Shown: in pieces, positions 35,069 to 45,200 of the stretch | Layout of the letters: each line of letters begins with the position of its first letter | Numbering within the stretch: the stretch's first letter is position 1 | Assembly (NCBI RefSeq): GCF_045679555.1 | Contig: NC_092094.1 | Location: forward strand, 38,103,430-38,167,429 | Length of the DNA: 64,000 bases | Reading direction: 5' to 3' | Source of the DNA: Salvelinus alpinus | Taxonomy: Eukaryota; Chordata; Actinopteri; Salmoniformes; Salmonidae | Notes under the pieces: model-generated | The model's database searches: none | What the model was told of the DNA's origin: nothing | The model's input: only the letters and a program-made list of their open reading frames with translations | Program-made: the position numbers and the translations under genes

Positions 35069-36890
35069 CCGAGAGCTGACCAGTGACACGAGCCTACCAG
35101 ATGAGCTAAATTACTTCTATGCTCGCTTCGAGGCAAGTAGCACTGAAACATGCATGAGCGCACCAGCTGTTCCGGACGACTGTATGATCACGCTGTCCGC
35201 AGTGGATGTGAGTAAGACCTTTAAACAGGTCAACATTCACAAGGCCGCAGGGCCAGACGGATTACCAGGACGTGTACCCCGAGTATGCACTGATCAACTG
35301 GCAAGTGTCTTCACATTTTCAAACTCTCCCTGTCTGAGTCTGTAATACCAACATGTTTCAAGCAGACCACCATAGTCCCTGTGCCCAAGAGCACTAAGGT
35401 AACCTGCCTAAATGACTTCCGACCCGTAGCATTCACGTCTGTAGTCATGAAGTGCTTTGAAAGGCTGGTCATGGCTCACATTAACACCATTATCCCAGAA
35501 ACCCTAGACTCACTCCAATTTGCATACCGCCTCAACAGATCCAAAGATGATGCAATCTCTATTGCACTCCACACTGCCCTTTCACACCTGGACAAAAGAA
35601 ACACCTATGTGAGAATGCTATTCATTGACTACAGCTCAGCATTCAACACCATAGTGCCCTCAGCTCATGACTACGCTAAGGACCCTGGGACTAAACACCT
35701 GCAACTGGATCCTGGACTTCCTGATGGGCCACCCCCAGGTGGTAAAGGTAGGTAACAACACATCCGCCACGCTGATCCTTAACACGGGGGCCCCTCAGGG
35801 GTGTGTGCTCAGTCCCCTACTGTACTCCCTGTTCACTCATGACTGCATGGCCAGGCACGACTCCAAAACCATCGTTAAGTTTGCCAATGACACAACAGTG
35901 GTAGGCCTGATCACCAACAACGACGAGACAGCATATAAGGAGGAGGTCAGAGACCTGGCTGTGTGGTGCCAGGACAACAACCTCTCCCTCAACGTGATCA
36001 AGACTAAGGAGATGATTGTGGACTGCAGGAAAAGGAGGACCGAGCATGCCATCATTCTAATTGACGGGGCTGTAGTGGAGCAGGCTGAGAGCTTCAAGTT
36101 CCTTGGCGTCCACATCGCCAACAAACTAACATGGTCCAAGCACACCAAGACAGTTGTGAAGAGGGCACGACAAAACCTATTCCCCCTCAGGAGACTGAAA
36201 AGTTTTGGCATGGGTCCTCATATCCTCAAAAGGTTCTACAGCTGCACCATCGAGAGCATCCTGACTGGTTGCATCACTGCATGGTATTGCAACTGCTTAG
36301 CCTCTGACCGCAAGGCACTAAAGAGGGTAGTGCGTACTGCCCAGTACATCGCTGGGGCCAAACTTCCTGCCATCCAGAATCTCTATACCAGGCGGTGTCA
36401 GAGGAAGGCCCTAAAAATTGTCGAAGACTCCAGCCACCCTAGTCATAGACTGTTCTCTCTGCTACCGCACAGCAAGCGGTACCGGAGGGCCAAGTCTAGG
36501 TCCAAGAGGCTTCTAAACAGCTTCTACCCCCAAGTCATAAGACTACTGAATATCTATACAAATGGCTACCCAGACTACTTGCATTGCCCCCCTCTTTTAT
36601 GCTCCTGTTACTCTCTGTTATTATCTATGCATAGTCACTTTAATAACTCTACCCACATGTATATATTACCTCAATTACCTCGATTAACCGGTGCCCCGCA
36701 CATTGACTCTGTACCGGTACCCCCTGTATATAGTCTCGTTATTGTTATTTTACTGCTGCTCTTTAATTATTTGTTACTTTATTTGTTATTTTCTATGTAT
36801 TTTTCTTAAAACTGCATTGTTGGCTTGTAAGTAAGCATTTCACTGTAAGGTGTTGTATTCGGTGCATGTGACAAATACAATTTGATTTGA
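35069..36890 (+). mobile_element. jockey-like LINE, 5'-truncated, inserted into the minus-strand LINE
   Basis: Reverse-transcriptase domain only. Motifs in order: [79 protein letters not shown], and a C-terminal region ([41 protein letters not shown]) to about 36530. The catalytic FADD is changed to FAND, which removes one of the two essential aspartates. Frameshifts lie near 35343 and 35700. The tail TGTATTCGGTGCATGTGACA plus TTTGATTTGA ends at 36890. Confidence 0.92.
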
Positions 36891-38115
36891 TCTACAGCAT
36901 TTCTTAATATTGTGCAGTTCCTTTGGCTTTGATGCCTCATGATTGACTATTGTTCTGTTTAGGTAGACTGTGATTTTGCTGTGATCTGATAGGGGTGTTA
37001 GTGGACTGACTGAACGCTCTGAGAGAGACTGGGTTGAGGTCAGTGATACAGTAATCTACAGTACTACTACCAAGGGACGAGCTGTAGTTGTACCTACCAT
37101 AGGAGTGTCCTCGAAGACTACAATTAACTATGTACAGACCCAGCTTGCGACAGAGCTGCAAGAGTTGTGAACAATTTTTGTTGGTTGTTTTGTCATAGTT
37201 GTGTCTAGGGGGGCATATTTGGGAGGGAATATTGTCACCTCCAGGTAGGTGTTTGTCTCCCGTGTGCTAGAGTGAGTCAGGTTCTTGTCCAGTTCTGGCA
37301 TTTAGGTAATCACAGACTGGGACATTCCCTGGGCCTGGAAATGGTTGATCTCCCCCTCTAGGATGGAGAAGCTGTCATCGTTAAAGTATGGAGATTCTAT
37401 TGGGGGGATATAGGTAGCACACATGAGGACATTTTCCTCTGTTGGGATAATTTCCTTATTCATTTCTAGCCAGATGTAAAATGTTCCTGGTTTGACTAAT
37501 TTAATAGAGTGGGTTAGGTCTTCTACCAAATTAACATACCCCCTGCGTCTCTTCCCTGTTTCACACCTGGTAGTTTGGTGGATGGTCATCAGTGGTTCCA
37601 TCTCCTCTATACCATGATTTTTATAGAATGACAATGTCTGTATTTCCAATTTCTTTGATGAAGTCTGGGTTCCTGCTCTTTAGGCCAAAGGCAGATGACC
37701 TCAGACCTTGTATATTCCAGGATGACATATTAAAAGCTTTGTGTTCCATAGTGTCGAGTGTTGTTTTTGTGTGGTTTAGGCCCGGACCATTACAGTAGGT
37801 GTGAGCAGAGCATGTTGAGCATCTGATACATACCTCATAGGTCGCAAGATGTGGCTTTGGGGGGTGCATTAGTAGGGTTTGGGCCTCTTGCTCTTCTTAC
37901 GGCCTGGCATATGTGAGGCTGTCATGTTGAGGTCCTTGCTGCAGGGGCCATGGGGGTGGCATAGGTCTGATCAAGGGGGGGCCTATATAGGGTGTGGCCA
38001 GGGTTTGTTTGGGGTGGTCTCAGCTGGTTGGGGTATGGGTGTAGGTCCTTTTGGCATGGGTTCTCTCGGTGCAGGTCCTTCGGGAGGCGGTCTTGCAGGT
38101 CTGGGAGGGTGTCTC

Positions 38116-38194
<79 letters not shown>

Positions 38195-38466
38195 TCTGTG
38201 ACTTCCTCCTGGCAGCACGCACTCAGCCTGTGTTGATGGAGATGTCTGCACACCAAGTGTTGCAGCTGCCTCTGCAGGAGAAGGAAGGATCAAGAACAAG
38301 ACCTCCTGAAGACCACAGATAGCTCTAAATCTCTTGTTCAGAGTCTGAGTACATGTTGACTGAGGTGTCTGATTCACTGTCCTTACTTCTGCGTTGTCTG
38401 GTGTAGTGAAAGAGGGGATTCATGACTTACATGGGGTGTAATTTCAGGGAGTCACTCAATCTGGGC
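36891..38466 (-). mobile_element. LINE, minus orientation, 5' part (endonuclease)
   Basis: Continuation of 32903-35068 beyond the inserted LINE. On the minus strand it carries the apurinic endonuclease domain start (MSSWNIQGLRSSAFG, KEIGNTDIVIL, about 37620-37740) and a further piece in another frame (VNLVEDLTHSIKLVK, MCATYIPPIESPYFND at 37390-37560), with frameshifts between. The 5' stretch above about 37870 is proline-rich when read on the minus strand and contains the (AC)n tract. The left limit is not certain. Confidence 0.75.
38117..38193. repeat. (AC)n microsatellite
   Basis: A perfect dinucleotide array of about 38 units. It lies within the 5' region of the minus-strand LINE and creates spurious Thr-His or Cys-Val open frames on the two strands. 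Likely highly polymorphic. Confidence 0.97.
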
Positions 38467-38649
38467 CAGGCCTCTACAACCCTTTTCATGGAGAGCTACT
38501 ATCTTGTAGGTTTTCACTCCAACCCTGATCTAGCACGCCTGATTCTAATAATTAGCTGGTTGATAAACTGTACCAGGTTAATTACAACCGGGTTTGGAGT
38601 GAAAACCTACAGGACGGTAACTCTCCAGGAGCAGGATTGGAGACCCCTG
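38467..38649. mobile_element. palindromic hAT-type MITE with 8-bp target duplication
   Basis: The left arm (GAGAGCTACTATCTTGTAGG, TTTTCACTCCAACCC) and right arm (GGGTTTGGAGTGAAAACC, TACAGGACGGTAACTCTCC) are long inverted repeats around a 50 bp centre. The right terminus is GGAGACCCCTG. ATCTGGGC stands immediately outside both ends (38459-38466 and 38650-38657), an exact 8-bp duplication as hAT transposases make. No coding capacity. Confidence 0.88.
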
Positions 38650-38657
38650 ATCTGGGC

Positions 38658-38741
38658 TGTCCCTGCCCTGCTGTATCTATACACCCGCAAAAACCTTTGC
38701 TAAATATGTATATGTGACCAATAAAATTGTATTTGATTTAC
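38658..38741 (+). mobile_element. possible retroelement 3' tail
   Basis: CTAAATATGTATATGTGACC, AATAAAATTG and ATTTGATTTA near 38701-38741 resemble the T(G)ATTTGA-type tails of the fish LINEs seen elsewhere in the window. Only the tail is recognisable. Confidence 0.4.
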
Positions 38742-40057
38742 AGTACATAGCCAGCCCACATGTAACAATGCTGCCTCAGTCCCCAGGTAGGACTGGCTAT
38801 GCTCCAAAAATGCACCCGCTCTGTCAGGAGGAGAGTATTTATGTCTCAGCGTTGGCACAAGCGCGAAGAAGAGGATGAAAGATGCTTATTATTTCAGTGG
38901 CGGTCTGTGGAGAGTAACTCTCCCTGTGTGAACATTCGGATCAGTGATTATTTTATTCAAACTTGGCTGATACCTCAGCCTTCTGGCTGGCTGTATATCA
39001 TCAGGACACACACTTTACACTCCACTTCGATGCACTGTGATTTTCGTAGCAGGTGAGGATAGCATTTTCACTAACTCTAACCCTTTTCCTAACCTTAACC
39101 TCAGTCTCCTAACCTGCTACGTTAATTCTGCTAATCTGCTGCGTAAATTTGCCTAACCTGTTACGAAAAAGTGTATAAAAAAGAGTTTCTCGTAAATCAT
39201 CACTCTACCCCAGACTTGACCTTTACAGCCTGTCATCTTGTTCTCATATCCTCCCTGAGCTCCCAAGAAGAGAGAGACATAGTGTGACTTGTCATACTGG
39301 TCAACTGTCAAGAAGCTTGTCACATAGGTGCTATGAGGAAGAAGTCCTATGAGCCATTTTCCCGAAACCTGACTGTCACAGCATTCCTCAGTTTAGTGTC
39401 TAACACACTTGTTTGCCCCCTGTGTAAGCTGGACAGAGGGGCTTCTGTGTGTCAGCAAAAGCAAGCACCACCCAAGCAATGTAACAGCATGGTGATAATC
39501 TGCTGCCATAAAAATTATTTGAGAGGTTATTGTTCCTTCCGCTTTCCACTCAGAAAATACCAGAGGCCTCATTTATTATTTATAGTCACTGAGAGTTAAC
39601 TAAATATGTCACACACTGTAGCAAGAGGGTATGATGCTGTCATGGTGATGAAGAAAGATCCCTCATATTGTATCCCTTTTGGTGTGTCTCCTTACTCCAC
39701 TATCACTGTGGGAATTTGACTTTTAAACACAGTCTGGCTGGCAAACACACATACCTCTTACACACTCATCATTCCAATTCTCACAAATTGTAACTTCACA
39801 TAGCCTAATATCTACTGATAGTTGAGCAAGTACACACTCAGAAAGTACTTGTATTTATGACCTATTACTGTATTGTAGCTATATTAGTAATAGAATTGTG
39901 GACTTGAATCCCATGACTTGGATTTGAATCGAGTCTCACAAATATTATAACATGATACTCGACTTGAAATTGGAGCGTTGACCCTCATGACATGTCATTG
40001 AAGTAGTCAGTCTCGACAGATGATATGATAAACTACATTACCAAAAGTAAAAAAAGT
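38742..40057. other. intergenic, one short MITE, no gene recognised
   Basis: Open frames at 38799-39056 and 39333-39599 show no recognisable domain and no splice context. The 127 bp inverted-repeat element at 39042-39168 is listed separately. Confidence 0.45.
39042..39168. mobile_element. short MITE with terminal inverted repeats
   Basis: TTTCGTAGCAGGT at 39042 and ACCTGTTACGAAA ending at 39168 are inverted repeats with one mismatch. The interior is rich in CTAACC and CTGCTACGTTAA words. Confidence 0.6.
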
Positions 40058-40059
40058 CA

Positions 40060-40998
40060 AACATCTCCAAAAGTCAAACATCTCATTCCAAAATCATGGG
40101 CATTAATATGGAGTTGGTCCCCTCTGCTGCTATAACAGCCTCCACTCTTCTGGAAAGGCTTTTCAATAGATGTTGGAAGATTGCTGCGGGGACTTGCGTC
40201 TATTCAGCCACAAGAGCATTAGTGAGGTCGGGCACTGATGTTGGACGATTAGGCCTGGCTCACAGTCTGCGTTCCAATTCATCCCAGAGGTGTTTGAGGT
40301 CAGGGCTCTTCCACACCGACAAACCATTTCTGTGTGGACCTCGCTTTGTGCACGGGGCATTTTCATGCTGAAACAGGAAAGGGCCTCCCCCAAACTGTTA
40401 CCACAAAGTTGGAAGCACAGAATCGTCTAGAATGTCATTGTATGCTGTAGCGTTAAGATTTCCCTTCACTGGAACGAAGGGGCCTAGCCCAAACCATGAA
40501 AAACAGCCCCAGACCATTATTCCTCCTCCACCAAACTTTACAGTTGGCACTATGCATTCGGGCAGGTAGCATTCTCCTGGCATCTGCCAAACCCAGATTC
40601 ATCTGTCAGACTCCAGAGAACGCGTTTCCACTGCTCTAGTCCAATTGCGGCAAGTTTTTTTAATTAATTTTTAAAAATAAATTTTACCCCCTTTTCTCCC
40701 CAATTTTTGTGGTATCCAATCGCTGGTAATTACTATCTTGTTTTACACCACTCCAGCCGACGCTTGGCATTGCGCATGGAGATCTTAGGTTTGTGTGCGG
40801 CTGCTCGGCCATGGAAACCCATTTCATGAATCTCCCAACAAACAGTTATTGTGCTGACGTTGCTTCCAGAGGCCGTTTGGAACTCAGTAGTGAGAGTTGC
40901 AACTGACTACCATTTCGTGGCAGAGCCGTTGTTAGTCTTAGACGTTTCCACTTCACAATAACAGCACTTACAGTTGACCAGGGCAGCTCTAGCAGGGC
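40060..40998 (-). mobile_element. Tc1-like transposon, minus orientation, with SINE and LINE junctions
   Basis: Reverse-complement relative of 3067-4020 (CATTCCAAAATCATGGGCAT; TCTGCCAAACCCAGATTCAT). Minus-strand transposase traces include [20 protein letters not shown] at 40500-40540. A SINE tail fragment interrupts it at 40651-40742, and after GTTGACCAGGGCAGCTCTAG the element is cut at about 40998 by LINE sequence. Inactive. Confidence 0.85.
40651..40742 (-). mobile_element. SINE 3' tail fragment
   Basis: TTTTACCCCCTTTTCTCCCC through GTATCCAATCGCTGGTAATT matches 19690-19750, the tail end of the SINE at 19661-20113, in the same orientation. The head is missing, so this is a deleted copy. Confidence 0.85.
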
Positions 40999-41372
40999 AC
41001 AAAAACATCCGGTGGCGCACTGCACTAGCTTCGAATAGTCCCCGCGATATGCAACTTTTCAGGGAAGTCAGGAACCAACATACACAGTCAGTTAGGAAAG
41101 CAAAGGCTAGCTTTTTCAAACAGAGATTTGCATCCTGCTGCACTAATACCAAAAAGTTTTGGGACACTGTAAAGTCCATGGAGAATAAGAGCACCTCCTC
41201 TCAGCTGCACTGCACTGAGGCTAGGAAACACTGTAACCACCGATAAATCCACGATAACCGAGAATTTCAATAAGCATTTCTCTACGGCTGGCCACGCTTT
41301 CCACCTGGCTACCCCAACCCTGGCCAACAGCTCTGCACCCCGCAGCAACTGGCCTACCTGGTTAAAGGTGGG
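40999..41372 (+). mobile_element. L2/CR1-like LINE fragment with internal deletion
   Basis: Parallels 17425-17760 (AACATCCGGTGGCGCACTGC; AAGTTTTGGGACACTGTAAA), then passes directly into the 3' tail phrase GGCCTACCTGGTTAAA at about 41350. The whole reverse-transcriptase palm is deleted. A G10 run follows at 41371. Confidence 0.85.
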
Positions 41373-42072
41373 GGGGGGGGAGTGTATTTCAATACCATAC
41401 ATTTCAGTAGAAATCCCCATTCTGCTTTCACTAGTATTCTTCAACATTGGGACGTGTCTCCAGTCTAAATGACTCAACAAATGATGAAGCATATATTATG
41501 TTGATTAAATTGCTATACCATGTGCAAGGAAAAATGGACAGAGCTCCAGTCAATGTCCTGGACACCAATACATATGAATAAAAACCCTGGAACAAAATCA
41601 TATTTTCCCTCTTAAGTAGTATATCATGCTGTAAACGTATTCAACTTGTTTGTTCTCTTAAGTTGTGACTGGCCCATCCAGAAAGAAAAAAGTGCCCATG
41701 TACGTGCTATAGAGACTGTGAAACAGGAAATTGTATATGATGCAAAACATTTACTGGAATACTGCTGGATTAGTAAAAGTGTGCCCTATTCCCTGAACCC
41801 ATCTGCTGAACAAAAAAACGGGTGTCTGAACTTGCATCAGAGGGGCAGACGGCTGACACAAACTATAGTAAATACCTGGGCTCTCATCCTTTTTTCAGTA
41901 TTGAAGTAAAATATTGAAGTAGGCAGACACACATGGGGGCGCATGACGAACACACACACACAGAGAGACTGACTGTGAGCACACCTTTGTTCTGGATCTC
42001 CACAGAGTGTGATGTCAGAGGTCAGGAAGGATAGTGAATGGGAGGTGTGTGTGTGAGCGTGTGTTGGAGCAC
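41373..42072. other. upstream region of the transglutaminase-like gene
   Basis: About 700 bp between the LINE fragment and the promoter. No repeat was recognised. The last 150 bp carries CACACA and GTGTGTGTGAG runs. Enhancers may lie here but none can be named. Confidence 0.4.
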
Positions 42073-42090
42073 AGGAATGGGGCCATTCCT
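42073..42090. promoter_or_regulatory. inverted pair of CATTCC (TEAD/MCAT-type) motifs
   Basis: AGGAATGG and CCATTCCT face each other across GG, a perfect 8+8 inverted repeat ending 6 bp before the TATA box. CATTCCT is the consensus for TEAD family factors. Function is inferred from motif and position only. Confidence 0.45.
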
Positions 42091-42096
42091 CTCCAG

Positions 42097-42103
42097 TATA
42101 AAT
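42097..42103 (+). promoter_or_regulatory. TATA box of the transglutaminase-like gene
   Basis: TATAAAT in the context CTCCAGTATAAATACAGAG, 150 bp upstream of the predicted ATG at 42247. A start site would be expected at about 42127-42132, giving a short 5' UTR in exon 1. Confidence 0.65.
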
Positions 42104-42246
42104 ACAGAGTCCTGGTGGGGACAGTGGTAGAAAAGTGAGGCATACACCTTCAGGGCTGTTTGAAAAGGCACAAGAGGAGTCAAACTTATCATAAAAGGAG
42201 GTAAAACGGCAGAGAAGGAGGAGATATTCACAACAAAGACTGGAAA

Positions 42247-45200
42247 ATGGCTGACCAAAACGGTGAGTGATTTATCATTATTACACTGCTTTTTCAAACC
42301 ATTGAGAGTGCTCTCTGAAGTAGAGGAGACAAATATTGCTTGCAGTTTCCATATCTGTGAAAAATGTGCTACCATATAAATAAAATGTGCTGTCGTATGA
42401 ATTCACAGCAGTGTGTTGAGATCACTCATTCTAATTTAAGCAATGCATACTAGGAGAGTAAGAGACCAATTTAGGCTTGTATGCACTATTCATAAAAATA
42501 TGAGGATGGGCAGATGTGCTAACTGAAAGTTTATCCTGAAATGTATACATTTCTAAATTTATACAGAATATACAGTAGATCAGTGTTTCTCCTAGTGGAA
42601 AAAGATGGTCTGTCTCTGTGTGTGTTATAAGTACATGGCACACAAGATTTCCTGCCAAAATAGATTAGCAAAAAGTAATCAACTTAAGGGCATTTCATAT
42701 TTTTTTCACACAACTTTGAACCTAAATCCAATAACATGATGAAATGTTTTGTGGATTTCACGTTGAATTCACGTTAGTTGACAACTCAACCAAATGTAAA
42801 TCAAAACTACATGTTGAACTGACGTCTGTGCCCAGTGGGTATCATCAGCACAATGACTGCAAGTCTACAGATACCTTAGGGTATGCTACATAAAAATGCT
42901 ATCCACAAGTTCATCTGACACTGGATAAATAAATAAAAACATATCGATTGCCAGAATCTCAATCTCTAATGTTTTCACACAGTACATCATGCTTGAATGG
43001 AGTTGCCTACCTACAGTAGCTTCTATAAATATGAAGTGTGGTCCTTGACTTGGTGACTCATAATGATAGTCAGGCTCCAATTGATGACTTGTCTGACCTT
43101 TCTGTTGTTTGACCTGTACAACCATTGTGATTGATATGACTAAAATAGAGATCTGTCTAGAAATATGAATATCTACTAGAGTATTAGTGTATGGCCTGGT
43201 TACCACCAAGATTCCATCATGAACACATTATTCCTAACTACACAGTAGAAGTGACTGTGCCCTATGTTCTTTCTTTTATTGTGTTCCAGGTGTATTAATG
43301 GGGATGGACCTGCATTGCCAGGTGAACAACCATGCCCATCGTACAGGGGAAATGGACCTGGAAAGGCTGCTGGTTCGTAGGGGGCAGCCCTTCTCCCTCG
43401 CTCTGCAGTGCTCCACACCCCTGCCGCCCAAACACAAACTAGCCATGATCCTGCATCTGGGTGAGCAACTCAATGCCAAGGACCATAAGCTTTAGTCAGC
43501 TATAGAGTGGATACTATTGCAAAGTGGGAGGAGGAGTCAGTTATGATTGACAGATATAAAACGAAAATGGTCTGGTAAAATAGCTTTGACTGACAGTATA
43601 TGAGTTTTTGTTTGTTTGCGTGTTTAGGTAAGGAGGGTGAGGTGGTGGTGAAGGTTTTGGATGCCCGTGCTGGCCGTGACAAGTGGTGGTTCCGCCAGCA
43701 GAGGGCTCAGAATGAGGTGCTGCTGACGATCCACAGCCCAGCAGACGCCCCTGTGGGAATCTACAGCATGACATTGCTGCTCCTCTCCCCTGATGGACAC
43801 ATCCTGGAGCAGACCACACCAGAGACGTTCTACCTGCTCTTCAATCCCTGGTGCAAAGGTGAGCTCCGACACATAAACACACACACACAAATTGGTAGAA
43901 TCAGTTGAAACGACCCTGTTTTATTTGCTCTTTTGGTGAGGGGAACCAATAAGGGCTCAGGAAGGTGTCATCGGTATTCATTACTTTTGCACTCTTAGTA
44001 GGTCAGAGTCAGGGGACTCAACTTCTACTTCTGTTGTGTGTTTGTCTCAGTCTGTCTCCCCCTGTGTTTACTTTTAAATAAGTTTTAGCTAAACATGAAA
44101 TTACTAGAAGGGATAAAGAAATGTCAAAGTTGGTGAAGAGATTGCTGATATGAAAGCTGTCAATTATGTGATACAATATCAAATCAATAAGATTGCTGTT
44201 GCCCCATATGTTTTCTCACTCAGTCTTTCCTCTGCTGGGTCTTTGTTTTTCTCCCTCCCAGCTGACTCTGTGTACCTACCTGATGAGGAGCTACTAGAGG
44301 AGTACATACTGAATGAAAATGGCCTCCTTTACCAGGGCTCCTGGGACCAGATCTCCTCACTGCCCTGGAACTTTGGACAGGTAGCAAACAGCACACCTCT
44401 GAAGGATGGACAGCTAACCCACCTGAGACAAAATTGATATATAGAGAGAAAATCTTTTGATCACAACCCATCGATCCATTGAGAACAAGAACTCAGTGTT
44501 GTGTTGCCTAAATCACTGTTCTAGCTGAGACGTTTTCAAACAGAAAGATAAACAACAGGGCATGTGGGAGGGTGTTGGCAGCCAGTAGTTTCTGGCGAGT
44601 CTGATGGCTTGATGGTGGCCTGTGTGAATTGTCACAGCTTGGTGGCATTGGAGACACAGTGCCTCAGCTGGCTGAATAAATGTCTTTGGTGGATGTAAGG
44701 CATTTCTACCCTGGCTGTGTGAAAATCCAGGGTTTGTCTCATTTCAGAGAGAGAGACATAGTCACATAGACATTGAGAGACGGACAGACAGCCTGCATGG
44801 CTGATTGTCTCCATCTAGTGAGGAGGATGGTACATATTCACAGTCACAATCACCAACTGTATGTTAACACTGGTTTGAGATTTGCATACCTCATCATGAG
44901 CACAATGTGTTCTCATAATATTTTAACATTTCATTTTTCATAGTTTGAACAAGATGTGGTGGATATCTGTTTTGAAATCCTGAACAATTCACCTGCTGCA
45001 CTGAAAAACCCAGAGATTGACACAGCCAACCGAGCAGATCCAGTGTACGTGAGCAGGACAATTACTGCAATGGTAAGGTTCACCATATAAAGTAATTATT
45101 TATACATCTAGGGGAATAGATGACGCCGGAGAAGAAGGCTGACGTTTTACATGTTCCTATCCAATTGTGTTTTTTGGTTTGTTTCTTTGCGTTGTTTGTA

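Noticed and set aside
37879-38377. ORFs of about 150 codons across the (AC)n tract on both strands
   Set aside because: The long frames exist only because the dinucleotide repeat lacks stops. The flanking sequence is LINE-derived.
38799-39056. 85-codon plus-strand ORF rich in Arg and Glu
   Set aside because: No domain, splice context or conserved look; it overlaps the left end of a small MITE.
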